A stretch of DNA of 64,000 nt from Azospirillum sp. 47_25 (GTDB taxonomy: Bacteria > Pseudomonadota > Alphaproteobacteria > RF32 > CAG-239), in assembly GCA_001917125.1 (NCBI GenBank), contig MNTU01000039.1, forward strand, positions 79,149 to 143,148. Reading direction: 5' to 3'. Position numbers and translations under genes: made by a program. Within the stretch, counting starts at the first letter, position 1; every line of letters begins with the position of its first letter. Shown piece by piece: positions 16,424 to 25,101 of the stretch. The notes beneath the pieces are model-generated. The model ran no database searches, was not told the origin of the DNA, and saw only the letters and a list, made by a program, of their open reading frames with translations.

Positions 16424-17608
16424 ATGGCGCAGACAAAATCACTTTATTTAACCAAAGTCCAGCTAAAGGCGGAATTGGACCGCTGTCTCAATTGTGCCAA
16501 TAAGCCCTGTATGAATGCCTGTCCGGTAAATTGCAGCCCGCAGGAATTTATCAGCCATGCCAAAAACGGCGATTTTGAACAAGCGGTCGCCACCATCACC
16601 CGGAATAATCCGATGGGGCAGACCTGCGGTTTGATTTGCCCGGATAAGTTCTGTATGAAAGCCTGCACCCGCAGCCGGATTGATTTTGCGGTTAATATTC
16701 CTAAAGTTCAGGCGACCATCCTGGAAAATTATCGCAACCCGTCTGCCGAAGCCAAAGCCATTCGTCCCAATGGGCGCAAGGTGGCCGTTATCGGTGCCGG
16801 GCCTGCCGGTCTGGCAGCCGCAGCCGAACTCGGCAAGCAGGGATATTATGTCTGCCTTTACGAGGCTTCCGATAAAATCGGCGGTGCTCTGAATATGATT
16901 CCCGATGAACGCTTGCCTTATGAAGTTATCGCCAAAGACTGGTCGTTTATTTTCAACCGTGATTTTATCACCCTTTACCTTACCACCAAAATCGGCTGTC
17001 CGTCGGACTTGTTCAGTCAGGGGTTTGACGGAGTTATTGTTGCGACCGGCGAGCCGAACGTTACCGATTTGGGTATTCCCGGACAGGAATATGCCGTCAG
17101 TTATATGGAGTATCTGCATCATCCGTCAAAATATGAAACCAAGGGCAGGGTCGCCGTCATCGGCGGCGGCAATGTGGCGGCTGACTGTGCCTTTACGGCG
17201 GCTGCCAACGGAGCGGCACAGGTGGAAATGTTTGTCCGCCGGCGCTTGGCCGATATGCGTATTTCTCAGTTGGAATATTTGGAACTTCTGAAGCGTGAAA
17301 TTGATATTATGTCAATGAGCAGCCCGGAAAAAATAGAAAAAACGGCTGACGGCTATTCGCTTTATATCCGCAAAAACCGTTTGACCGACGGCCATTGGCA
17401 GCCGCTTGCCAATTCAACCGTTGAACTCCCGGGCTTTTCGCTGATTGTCACTGCAATCGGCAGCCGCGCCGACCCCAAAGTGAATGATGAACGCATCATT
17501 TATGCCGGTGACTGCAAACACGGAGGCTCGACGATTGTTGAAGCTTTGGCCTCCGGACGAGATGCCGCCCGCCTGATGGAAAGCCGGCTGGTGATGGCCG
17601 CAGAATAA
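16424..17608 (+). CDS. GltD/PreT-family FAD-dependent NAD(P)H oxidoreductase
   Basis: 394 aa. The N-terminus carries two Cys-rich sets (CLNCANKPCMNACPVNC and CGLICPDKFCMKAC) of the dihydropyrimidine-dehydrogenase domain II type, which coordinate iron-sulfur clusters. An FAD Rossmann motif (VAVIGAGPAGLAAA) and an NAD(P)H motif (VAVIGGGNVAADCA) follow, then GDCKHGGSTIVEALASGR. Such proteins feed NAD(P)H electrons to a partner, glutamate synthase large subunit or PreA; no such partner is adjacent, so the electron acceptor is unknown. The length is close to PreT. The ATG at 16424 is preferred to the in-frame TTG at 16418. Confidence 0.82.
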   Translation: MAQTKSLYLTKVQLKAELDRCLNCANKPCMNACPVNCSPQEFISHAKNGDFEQAVATITRNNPMGQTCGLICPDKFCMKACTRSRIDFAVNIPKVQATILENYRNPSAEAKAIRPNGRKVAVIGAGPAGLAAAAELGKQGYYVCLYEASDKIGGALNMIPDERLPYEVIAKDWSFIFNRDFITLYLTTKIGCPSDLFSQGFDGVIVATGEPNVTDLGIPGQEYAVSYMEYLHHPSKYETKGRVAVIGGGNVAADCAFTAAANGAAQVEMFVRRRLADMRISQLEYLELLKREIDIMSMSSPEKIEKTADGYSLYIRKNRLTDGHWQPLANSTVELPGFSLIVTAIGSRADPKVNDERIIYAGDCKHGGSTIVEALASGRDAARLMESRLVMAAE

Positions 17609-17610
17609 AA

Positions 17611-17638
17611 AGAAATCCCGTCAATGGCGGGATTTCTT
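17611..17638. terminator. Convergent bidirectional terminator
   Basis: GAAATCCCG, loop TCAATG, then CGGGATTTC followed by TTTT, with A-run symmetry. It serves the plus-strand oxidoreductase and the minus-strand flavodoxin-like operon. Confidence 0.85.
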
Positions 17639-17650
17639 TTATCGGAAAAC

Positions 17651-18190
17651 TTAAGCATTCCGCCCGGCTTGATAAGCCTCTTCCATTGCCGGGCTTGATT
17701 TGATGTCGCCGATTTGCCAGGCTCCGGTACCGTAAATCACGCCTTTTTCATGCGCATCGGGCAGGCAGTCTTCGGTAAAGCCGCGGAAGGTTTCCAGCGT
17801 CTTTTCCATATTCGCACGGTCGCTGTCTGCCGCGGCAACAATAAAGTAAAAGTCTTTGCCCGCGATTTCTTCATATCTGGGAACCGTACGGTCAATCAGC
17901 ATCTTCATCTGACCGTTCATGCTGTAAAAATAAACCGGGGTTGCCATAACGATAACGTCAGCCTGTACCATCTTGTCCAGAATTTCGGCCATATCGTCGT
18001 GAAGAACGCATTTATGCGTCGTATTGCAAACGCCGCAGCCGTGGCAATAGCCGATTTTCTTGTCGTTAATGAAAATCTTTTCAACCTGATGCCCGGCCTC
18101 AACGGCGCCTTTGACAAACTGGTCGCAGAGTGTGTCGGAATTTCCGCCTTTGCGGAAGCTGGAAGATAAAACCAATATTTTTTTAGTCAT
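17651..18190 (-). CDS. Flavodoxin-fold NAD(P)H-dependent FMN reductase
   Basis: 179 aa from the ATG at 18190; AAGGAC lies 8 bases upstream. The FMN phosphate loop is SSSFRKGGNSDTL near the N-terminus, with GYCHGCGVCNTTHKC and ATPVYFYSMNGQMKMLIDR, typical of the NADPH-dependent FMN reductase/flavodoxin_2 group. The Cys cluster in the middle may be redox-active or bind iron-sulfur. It is the last gene of an operon with a lipoprotein-like carboxymuconolactone decarboxylase relative and an exported cupin, overlapping the former by 8 bases. Likely role: flavin-dependent reduction of quinones or electrophiles. Confidence 0.85.
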   Translation of the reverse strand: MTKKILVLSSSFRKGGNSDTLCDQFVKGAVEAGHQVEKIFINDKKIGYCHGCGVCNTTHKCVLHDDMAEILDKMVQADVIVMATPVYFYSMNGQMKMLIDRTVPRYEEIAGKDFYFIVAAADSDRANMEKTLETFRGFTEDCLPDAHEKGVIYGTGAWQIGDIKSSPAMEEAYQAGRNA

Positions 18191-18980
18191 TTGTTTTGTC
18201 CTTTGTAATGTCGTTAATGGCTGCAATGCCGTTTAAAGAACGCGGATAGCCGATATACGGAAGCATCTGGGAAACGGTGTCCAGTAAAACTCGGCGGTCA
18301 TTGCCGACATTCAGGTTGCCCTGAACATGGGCTCTGACCTGAGCGTCGGCGCCGCCGAGCGAGACCAGAGTTGCAAAAGTCAGCAATTCTCGGGTTTGCA
18401 CATCAAGGCCCCCGCGGGTATAATAATCACCGAAACAATTTGCGGAAAGATAATCCTGAATATGTTTCAGTTCCTGCGGCGCTGTCGCCCGCATGCCGCT
18501 GATGTGCTCTGCTCCGAAAATCAGGCTTTGAACCTCAATACCTTTTTCCAGACGATTGCCGGCATTGGTCGTGCTTTGGCTTTCCAGCGGCAGCCTGACG
18601 CCTCGCTCGGTCAGAATACGGTTGGCAAGCAGAATAAAATCATCTGCCTTGGCCAGGCCGGCGTAAGGAACCGTCTGATAAACCGTCTCTTTGGCTTCCG
18701 TCGGCGAAATGCCGTTATCCAGCGCCTCATTAAGCGTCTGTTCAAATTCTTTCGGCGACTGTGTGGCAACATGTGACGCCAGCAAAACCAGATAACGGGT
18801 TTTGGCGGGAAGCTTTCCGTGCGGAAGAACCTCTTGTTCAATGAAGTTTTTTCTGATTAAGGCCAAATCCGGATCGGTAACCGCTAAATTGTCCATTTTG
18901 TTGTCCTTTCTTTGCAAGGCAATAAATCCGCAGCCTAAAACGGCCAGAATGATTGCCGCGGTGATAAAATATTTTTTCAT
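18183..18980 (-). CDS. Carboxymuconolactone decarboxylase-like protein, probable lipoprotein
   Basis: 265 aa. The N-terminus is hydrophobic with a possible lipobox (AVLGCG), pointing to export. Two CMD-type repeats follow, around residues 50-125 and 155-250 (PAKTRYLVLLASHVATQ and DVQTRELLTFATLVSLGG). The AhpD-type CxxC catalytic pair is missing in both repeats, so peroxidase activity of the AhpD kind is unlikely. Its ATG overlaps the cupin stop as TAATG. Cupin, CMD-like and flavodoxin genes in one unit suggest a detoxification pathway, with the first two steps outside the cytoplasm; this is inference. Confidence 0.8.
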   Translation of the reverse strand: MKKYFITAAIILAVLGCGFIALQRKDNKMDNLAVTDPDLALIRKNFIEQEVLPHGKLPAKTRYLVLLASHVATQSPKEFEQTLNEALDNGISPTEAKETVYQTVPYAGLAKADDFILLANRILTERGVRLPLESQSTTNAGNRLEKGIEVQSLIFGAEHISGMRATAPQELKHIQDYLSANCFGDYYTRGGLDVQTRELLTFATLVSLGGADAQVRAHVQGNLNVGNDRRVLLDTVSQMLPYIGYPRSLNGIAAINDITKDKTND

Positions 18981-19462
18981 TATTTATACTCGGCGTCAGA
19001 AACCGGTTCTAGCCAGGTCGTCTGGTTATTCGGCAGGTTGGTTTCGACTGAAATGTGGGTAAACCAGCTGTTCGGGGCCGCGCCGTGCCAGTGTTCGACG
19101 TTCAGCGGAATGCGGACGACGTCGCCTTTTTTCAAAACGCGGATTTCGCCGTTCCTCTCCTGATAACGTCCTTCGCCGCCCAGCACCAGCAGAATCTGGC
19201 CGCCGCTGTGCTTGTGCCAGTTGGTTCTGGCTCCCGGCTCAAAGGTAACATTGGCCAGGGAAGAATTCCAGGTCGTGTCGTTGGCACTGAGACGGGTCAG
19301 ATAAGTCTGTCCGGTAAAAAAACGGCCGTAAGGATTGGGTTCTCCCTGTTCAAAAATCGTGTCAATCGAAGCTTTCTTCATTTCTGCTGCCTTTCCTGAG
19401 ATTGAATAAGTTGCCGTTAAAAGGGCGGAGAATACCGCCAGAGTTTTCAAAGCATGTTTCAT
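18980..19462 (-). CDS. Exported cupin-domain protein
   Basis: 160 aa with a signal peptide ending near SGKAA. The cupin barrel carries the metal motif NWHKHSGGQILLVLGGEGRYQE and the second motif GDVVRIPLNVEHWHGA; two His and a Glu/Gln set plus a later His fit metal binding. Family members range from dioxygenases to isomerases and binding proteins, so the reaction is open. It is the first gene of the operon behind a promoter with a MerR-like 19-base spacer at 19,496-19,526, which suggests induction by electrophiles, metals or redox stress. Confidence 0.82.
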   Translation of the reverse strand: MKHALKTLAVFSALLTATYSISGKAAEMKKASIDTIFEQGEPNPYGRFFTGQTYLTRLSANDTTWNSSLANVTFEPGARTNWHKHSGGQILLVLGGEGRYQERNGEIRVLKKGDVVRIPLNVEHWHGAAPNSWFTHISVETNLPNNQTTWLEPVSDAEYK

Positions 19463-19495
19463 ATGTTTTCTCCCTGCTTGAACGATTCTGTAATC

Positions 19496-19526
19496 AGCAT
19501 AATCTTTAGAGCTTACTCTAGATCAA
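19496..19526 (-). promoter_or_regulatory. MerR-family-type promoter with dyad operator
   Basis: On the minus strand TTGATC (19526-19521) and TATGCT (19501-19496) are separated by 19 bases, longer than the usual 17. The spacer holds the dyad TAGAG-CTTA-CTCTA (19507-19520). MerR-family activators bind just such spacer dyads and twist over-long promoters into register. No MerR gene lies in the window. Confidence 0.7.
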
Positions 19527-19533
19527 GCACTTT

Positions 19534-19550
19534 TTTATCAGCTTGATAAA
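19534..19550. repeat. Short perfect dyad in divergent promoter region
   Basis: TTTATCA, GCT, TGATAAA lies between the cupin operon and the DUF4186 gene. It may be an operator for either side; no matching regulator is adjacent. Confidence 0.45.
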
Positions 19551-19604
19551 TTTTTATGAAAAGGCTATCGTCAAAAAAAAGATTTCGCATTAAAGAGCAA
19601 ACCG

Positions 19605-19955
19605 ATGAATGAAGATATATTCGCCAGACTGAACAGATCAGCTTTCCGCAGCCGCTTTAAGCTGTCGCCCGCCGATAAAGACTATGTCAGAGAAAAAGGG
19701 GTGGAGACGATTCGCCGCCATGCCGAAGATTTCGTTGCCCGTCGGCTGGCTCCGGCCGATATTCCCAATGACGGCAGGCAGACGCCGATGCGCAGCCACC
19801 CGGTCTTTGTTGCCCAGCATGCTACCGGAACCTGCTGTCGGCAATGTCTGCAAAAATGGCACCGAATAGCCCCGGGAAAAGAATTAACGGCCGAACAGCA
19901 GCGCTATGTTGTTGATATTATCCTGCACTGGATTGAAAATCAGCTGGCTCGGTAA
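19605..19955 (+). CDS. DUF4186 family protein
   Basis: 116 aa, the full length of the family. The signature HPVFVAQHATGTCCRQCLQKWHRI is present; its His and Cys residues (the CC and C, with flanking His) look like a zinc or metal site. No signal peptide is seen. The function of the family is unknown. Its 3' end overlaps the convergent ybaK by 38 bases, more than usual for convergent genes. Only a weak AAGAG ribosome site precedes the ATG. Confidence 0.85.
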   Translation: MNEDIFARLNRSAFRSRFKLSPADKDYVREKGVETIRRHAEDFVARRLAPADIPNDGRQTPMRSHPVFVAQHATGTCCRQCLQKWHRIAPGKELTAEQQRYVVDIILHWIENQLAR

Positions 19956-20415
19956 TATCCGCCAGTGTAAATTTAACGGCTTTGGCAAGCCCCACCAGCG
20001 AAACTTCGACCTGATAGCCGATTTTTCCGGCACTGAAAATAATTGTTTCAAAAGCCGAAGCGCTGATGTCAATAACCGTGGGAAACGATTTTTTCATACC
20101 AATCGGCGAACAGCCGCCGTGAATATAGCCGGTTGTCGGCAGCAACTCTTTGCTTTTTATCATTTCAACCGATTTTTCATGAACGCTGGCGGCGGCTTTT
20201 TTCAAATCAAGCTCTTTTCCCGCCGGCAGCATGAAAACATAATGTTGTTTGGATTTGGCAACCGTAACCAGTGTTTTGAACACCTGAGCGGGATTTTGCC
20301 CCAAAACGGCGGCCACTTCCGTTCCGCTGACGGCCCCGCTGCCCTCATAGCAGTAATGGGCGTAGGGAACCTTCAGTTTGTCCAGAATCCGCATGACATT
20401 TGTTTTGCTTTCCAT
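19918..20415 (-). CDS. ybaK: Cys-tRNA(Pro)/Cys-tRNA(Cys) deacylase YbaK
   Basis: 165 aa, the usual length of YbaK/EbsC. Visible family segments are TNVMRILDKLKVPY, FKTLVTVAKSKQHYVFMLPAGKELDLKKAA with the catalytic Lys region, and GYIHGGCSPIGMKKSFPTVID. The enzyme hydrolyses Cys mischarged on tRNA(Pro). AAGGAG precedes the ATG. It is transcribed toward the DUF4186 gene with a 38-base overlap and away from the nuoL-like gene. In most alphaproteobacteria the position upstream of nuoL is held by nuoK, so ybaK here marks a rearrangement point. Confidence 0.92.
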   Translation of the reverse strand: MESKTNVMRILDKLKVPYAHYCYEGSGAVSGTEVAAVLGQNPAQVFKTLVTVAKSKQHYVFMLPAGKELDLKKAAASVHEKSVEMIKSKELLPTTGYIHGGCSPIGMKKSFPTVIDISASAFETIIFSAGKIGYQVEVSLVGLAKAVKFTLADITEPADFQSSAG

Positions 20416-20563
20416 TTTTCTCTCCTTCGGCAGACATCATAAAATCCTTTCTTCGGTTGTCAAGACGCGGGCTGGTGATTAGTCGGCATTATGACTTTAA
20501 AAAAATGTTTTTTTTTGTTATATTAGCTTTCGGTTTAATCTGATAGATGAGGTCTTTCCCGTT

Positions 20564-22228
20564 ATGATATTTGAGATATTTCTCATTCTGGCCGCACTTG
20601 GCGGCGTTTCGATTTTGTTTCGGGGAAAGAGACTGTCGCGGCTGCTGGCTTTTTTTCTGGCAGCTGCCGGGGCGGTTCTGCTGCTTAATTTTTATCAGAA
20701 CTGGCAGCTCGGCTATACCGACGGTTTCACTTATGACTGGGTGTCTTCGGCTTACTATCCGGTTAAAATCAGTCTGTTTTCCTCTCCGTTGCATTATATG
20801 CAGATTTTTCCTTTTTTCGTGATTGCGGTGGCGGTTATGCTGTTTAATGTAAGCTACCCGCAGGAGGAAGATCGTTTCCGCTTTAACGGACAGATATGCC
20901 TGAATCTTGCCGCCCTGATTTTGCTGATTTGCAGCGAAAACGCCATTCAGCTTTTGGTCAGCGCCTGCCTGATTGATATCTTCGGTTTCTATATGATTAA
21001 CGACAGCTCGGCGCGCCGGCGTTATATCTTTTACAATTTGCTGGCGGATATGGGGCTGTTTATGCTTTTTGCCCTCATCTGGGGCTATATCGGTTCGATC
21101 CGTCTGGCCGATTTTGTTGAATATGACCGCTTGGGCGCTCATAAGGATTTGCTTTGCATTCTGCTGTTGCTGTGCCTTTTCATCAAGTCCGGCCTGTTTA
21201 TGTTTCAGGCGCCGCTGATGGACTGGGCCGTCCTTGACATGAACCGGATAGCCGCACTGGCCTATCTTTCCACCCCTGTCGTCGGTTTTATCATTTTGTG
21301 CAAAACGTCGATGTTGCTGCCTCTGTCTGAATACTCCTATCCGATGCTGCACCTTTTTGCCGCTTTGTCCATCGCCTGGGGGTTGCAGGGGGCTTTGCTG
21401 AAAGACGACCTGCGGCAGAAAAGCATATACTTTAATATGATGCTCTTCGGTTTTTTATACGGCATATTCTCCGGCGGTTTCCATATCGCCGGCCCGGCAT
21501 TTGCCCGGCTCTGGGTGGGCGGCTTTCTGCTTAATGCCTGTTGGATGCTTGTTTCCGTCGGCAGTTCAAATGAAGTTTATGTTTCGGCCATGGGCGGCTT
21601 TGCCCGGAGTCTGAAACTGACGTTGGCCGTAACGCTGCTGGCATTTCTCGGACTGTTCCAAACGCTGGCGCTTGCCGGCGGAAGCCCGTATTGGACGCTG
21701 GCTTACGCTGCGGCTTTGGCTTTGAGCGGTTCCTGTGTCCTGCGACAGATTTATTTCGGACAGTCACGTGCCGATGAGCGGGTCATGGCACTGCTGAAGA
21801 ATCCGAATATTGTCTATAACGGAACGATTTTTGCCCTTACGGCGGCAGTTGCGATGCAAAACCGCATTTTGCCGCCGGAGGCAATGGCCGCCTGGGGAAT
21901 TTTTCTGGTATTGCTGGCGGCCGGGCCGCTGCGTTTCTTGGCCGGGGCTTATGAGCACGAGTTTATCCAGACGGCTGACCTGTTTTCTGATTTTTACCGT
22001 GTTTTTATCATCGGCCCGGTTAAAATTCTGGGACGTGTTTTGTGGCTGACAATTGATTTTCTGCTGATTGAACGGACGATTATTAACTCGCTGTACCGTC
22101 TGGTGGCGGTGCTGATTAACGTCTTCCGCCGTATTCACGCTGACAGCCGTATCGCCTGGCCGCTTTTCGTTCTGCTCGGCACCGGCCTGGCTTACGGTTC
22201 GTATTATCTCTCGCAGGGGAATAACTGA
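20564..22228 (+). CDS. nuoL: Divergent NuoL-like proton-pumping antiporter subunit
   Basis: 554 aa, shorter than the usual about 610. About 14 membrane helices are followed by a long amphipathic segment and a final helix, the NuoL lateral-arm layout. The lysine of the KSxxxP helix is kept (IKSGLFMFQAPLMDW), but the usual [23 protein letters not shown] block is replaced, and the Glu of the WE-VG helix is missing (LLVSACLIDIFGF). Identity as NuoL rests on order before nuoM and nuoN and on topology. No nuoK or earlier complex I gene precedes it. Proton translocation in standard form is doubtful. Confidence 0.72.
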   Translation: MIFEIFLILAALGGVSILFRGKRLSRLLAFFLAAAGAVLLLNFYQNWQLGYTDGFTYDWVSSAYYPVKISLFSSPLHYMQIFPFFVIAVAVMLFNVSYPQEEDRFRFNGQICLNLAALILLICSENAIQLLVSACLIDIFGFYMINDSSARRRYIFYNLLADMGLFMLFALIWGYIGSIRLADFVEYDRLGAHKDLLCILLLLCLFIKSGLFMFQAPLMDWAVLDMNRIAALAYLSTPVVGFIILCKTSMLLPLSEYSYPMLHLFAALSIAWGLQGALLKDDLRQKSIYFNMMLFGFLYGIFSGGFHIAGPAFARLWVGGFLLNACWMLVSVGSSNEVYVSAMGGFARSLKLTLAVTLLAFLGLFQTLALAGGSPYWTLAYAAALALSGSCVLRQIYFGQSRADERVMALLKNPNIVYNGTIFALTAAVAMQNRILPPEAMAAWGIFLVLLAAGPLRFLAGAYEHEFIQTADLFSDFYRVFIIGPVKILGRVLWLTIDFLLIERTIINSLYRLVAVLINVFRRIHADSRIAWPLFVLLGTGLAYGSYYLSQGNN

Positions 22229-23661
22229 TGGAAAATACGCTGACAATCCTTTCAACGCTGATTGCGGTTCCCTTTATCGGCTTTTTCTTTGCCCTCACGG
22301 CCAAAGACGATGAAACGACAAACGGGCGCAATGTCTTCAGCGTAACGATTTTGACGCTGGTATCCAGCCTCTTTTTGCTGTGGCGCATTGCCGTCAACCT
22401 TAAAGGCGGGCAGGAGGGGCTGCAGCTTAAAGAAACGTTCCATTGGCTGCAAAATCCCCATATCGACATCGTCTTCGGCATCGACATCTTTTCCGTACTG
22501 GTCATTGCCGCCGTTCATTTTGCCGTCATCATCGGATTGGTCGGAGCCCGGCACCAGGGATATGTCAGAAAGTCAATGCATTTGATGACACTGCTTTTTC
22601 TGGGAATGTTTAACGGCTTGTTCGTTGCGGCCGACATTTATTCCTTTTATATCTTCTTTGAGGCATTGTTGCTGCCTTTGTGGCTGTTAATCGGCATGTT
22701 CGGAGAAATCCGCCGCCAGCCGGTTATTCTGCGCTTCTTCATTTATAACTTTCTCGGCGCTTTGTTTTTGTTCATTGCGACGGCTGTGCTCTATCACCAT
22801 GAAGGGCATAACCTTGCTCTGGACGCGGTCAGCCGGCTGCAGCTTAACCGGCACCTTGAACTCTGCATTTGGGGAGCAATTTTTGTTTCTTTTCTCTCCC
22901 GTATTCCGATTTGGCCGTTTCATTACTGGATTTCGGCGATTAATTCTGCCGCCCGCAATCCGCTGGTCTTCGTCATTGCCAACCTTATTCCGCTGACCGG
23001 CGTTTACGGCTTTATCCGTTTCTGTCCGCAAAGCGTTCCGGAATCAGTGGGCTATTATCTGAGCCTGCTGGAAATCATCGCCATCATCAGCATGCTCTTT
23101 ATTGCGCTGATCGGCCTGATTAACAAAGACATCCAATATAAGATTTTTTCTTATGCGACGGTTTATTATATTTTGTTTTTGCTCGGGGCGCTGCTGCCGA
23201 TTGACAAGATATTGCTCAATATCGGTTTTTCTCTCTTTGCCTTTATTATCATTATTGCCGCCCTTGAAGTTCTGACGACTTATATTGACGGGGAGCAGGA
23301 TGACAAGTCCGTCTCCGCGCACGGCATCCTCTGCCGGGTACCGAGGCTTTCGCTGCTTTATTCTTTTCTGGTGCTGGCCGCCGTGGGTATGCCCTTGTCC
23401 TCAATGTTTCTCAACAACTTTGTCATCCTGTCGCATTTGTTCAGTTATAATATCCGCTCCGGCATATTGATAATGCTGTCAATTGTTCTGGTGGCCGGAA
23501 CGCTGCTTCAGGAGCTCTATGTCTTTAAGGACAACAGCGGCATAACGCCGGATACCGCCTGCATTATGGACCTGTCCAAACGTATGTTTGTCGGACTGGC
23601 TCTGGTTTCCGGCCTGCTGGTCGTCACCTTTGTCAATCCGCTTTGGTTTATGGGAGTTTAA
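22228..23661 (+). CDS. nuoM: Divergent NuoM-like antiporter subunit
   Basis: 477 aa. The conserved Glu helix is kept (FFEALLLPLWLLIGMFG). The lysine before the broken helix is Arg (SRIPIWPFHYW), the following LPDAHxxAP block has become ISAINSAARNP, and the second lysine (LLKLGGYG) has become LIPLTGVYG. It overlaps nuoL by one base (TGATG) and is followed directly by nuoN. Complex I subunit M normally forms one of three antiporter-like proton channels. Substitution of several channel residues suggests altered or lost pumping. Confidence 0.82.
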   Translation: MENTLTILSTLIAVPFIGFFFALTAKDDETTNGRNVFSVTILTLVSSLFLLWRIAVNLKGGQEGLQLKETFHWLQNPHIDIVFGIDIFSVLVIAAVHFAVIIGLVGARHQGYVRKSMHLMTLLFLGMFNGLFVAADIYSFYIFFEALLLPLWLLIGMFGEIRRQPVILRFFIYNFLGALFLFIATAVLYHHEGHNLALDAVSRLQLNRHLELCIWGAIFVSFLSRIPIWPFHYWISAINSAARNPLVFVIANLIPLTGVYGFIRFCPQSVPESVGYYLSLLEIIAIISMLFIALIGLINKDIQYKIFSYATVYYILFLLGALLPIDKILLNIGFSLFAFIIIIAALEVLTTYIDGEQDDKSVSAHGILCRVPRLSLLYSFLVLAAVGMPLSSMFLNNFVILSHLFSYNIRSGILIMLSIVLVAGTLLQELYVFKDNSGITPDTACIMDLSKRMFVGLALVSGLLVVTFVNPLWFMGV

Positions 23662-25092
23662 ATGATGTTTGCCGACCATATCAGTATGCTTCCCGAATTT
23701 TTGCTTCTTTGCGGCATGTTTGTTCTGCTGCTTGCGGCCAGATTCAGGCAGAACACCACGCCGAAAACCTATTTTACCGTCAGCAAAATAGCCGTAGCCG
23801 CGGCACTGTTGGGAACGGTTGTCTTTTATAACCAAAGTTTTATGCCCGGCTGGCTTATCAACGATTCTTACACCACGCTTTTTAAAACGCTGATTTATAT
23901 TGCCGCGCTGGCATCTTTTTATTTGGGATGCAAATGGTTTCTGAACAAAAACCGTTCCAGCCTGAGCTTCTATCTCACAGCGCTGTTCTCGCTGCTTTTG
24001 CTGACGCTGGCTGTTTCGGCGCAGAATCTTCTCGTTTTGTCTGCCTGCCTGACTGCCGCTTTTGTCCTGAACGCCTGTTTTATCCGCTTGCATCCTTTTG
24101 ACGAGGTTTCCCGCCCGGTCCTGCGCCGCTATCTTTGGGGCTGCCTGGCGGTTGTCCTGCTCTTGGCCGCAAGCCTGCTGTTGTTTCGCCGCTTGGGCAT
24201 TCCTTATGATTATGCCGGTGCCTGCACATATCTGGAACATCTGCGCCGCCCCGGCGGATTGCATTATCTGGCTGCGGTGCTGCTGATTGTTTCGCTGTTG
24301 TATATGCTGGGAATAGCGCCGTTTCATTTCTGGTATGCCGATGTGCTCGGCGGTTCTGTTTTGCCGGCAGGTACTTATCTGACCTTTATCCCGCCGCTGG
24401 CTTATCTGGCCGTGCTGGTTAATCTGCTCAGCAACGTATTTTTTCCGCTTTACGGACAGCTCCGCCTGTTTTTGACGGGCTGTGCGGCTCTGTCGGTGAT
24501 TCTGGGGGCGGTGGGGGCCAACAGTGAAACCAATCTCCGCAAGCTTTTTGCCTATGTTGCGCTGTTTAATCTGGGCATTGTCCTGATGTGTGTCTCCGAG
24601 CTGAACGACAACGGCCTTCTCAGCGGTTTTGTCTGCCTTCTGGTCTGGCTGCTGGCACAGTTCGGCGTCTATACGGTTTTTTACGCATTCAAGCGTAAAG
24701 GCGACTATCTGACGGAAACGGCAGACCTTGCCGGCCTTGCGGAAGTGCGGCCTTATATTGCCGCGGCCATGCTGATATTTATGGTCTCGCTGCTGGGAAC
24801 GCCGCCGATGTTGGGCTTTTTAGGCAAACTTTCGGCAATAAATTACTTGATTATTGAGGGGAGTTATGCTTTTATAGGGTTAATTTTAGCAGCTTTGTTG
24901 CTTTTGGCCTATGCATTTTTGAATGTGATTAAGACAATTTATTTTGACGCGCGCGGCGGCAATACGTTTGACCGGGCGGATAAAGGGGTTTACATCTGCC
25001 TGATGGTAAACCTGATTCTGGTATTGATTTCAATCTTAAATCCCCGCTATCTGATGCATGACGCCGAAAACATCTTAAGCACGATTTTATAA
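23662..25092 (+). CDS. nuoN: Divergent NuoN-like antiporter subunit
   Basis: 476 aa with about 14 helices. The broken-helix region keeps PFHFWYADV but lacks the preceding Lys (LYMLGIAPFHFW instead of FKxSxxPFHxW), and the Glu helix reads NLLVLSACL with no Glu. The late lysine in GTPPMLGFLGKL is kept, as are NLRKLFAYVALFNLG features. It follows nuoM with no gap and precedes birA by 9 bases. The nuoN-birA-rnj order is standard in alphaproteobacteria, which supports orthology despite divergence. Confidence 0.83.
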   Translation: MMFADHISMLPEFLLLCGMFVLLLAARFRQNTTPKTYFTVSKIAVAAALLGTVVFYNQSFMPGWLINDSYTTLFKTLIYIAALASFYLGCKWFLNKNRSSLSFYLTALFSLLLLTLAVSAQNLLVLSACLTAAFVLNACFIRLHPFDEVSRPVLRRYLWGCLAVVLLLAASLLLFRRLGIPYDYAGACTYLEHLRRPGGLHYLAAVLLIVSLLYMLGIAPFHFWYADVLGGSVLPAGTYLTFIPPLAYLAVLVNLLSNVFFPLYGQLRLFLTGCAALSVILGAVGANSETNLRKLFAYVALFNLGIVLMCVSELNDNGLLSGFVCLLVWLLAQFGVYTVFYAFKRKGDYLTETADLAGLAEVRPYIAAAMLIFMVSLLGTPPMLGFLGKLSAINYLIIEGSYAFIGLILAALLLLAYAFLNVIKTIYFDARGGNTFDRADKGVYICLMVNLILVLISILNPRYLMHDAENILSTIL

Positions 25093-25101
25093 GGATAACA
25101 A

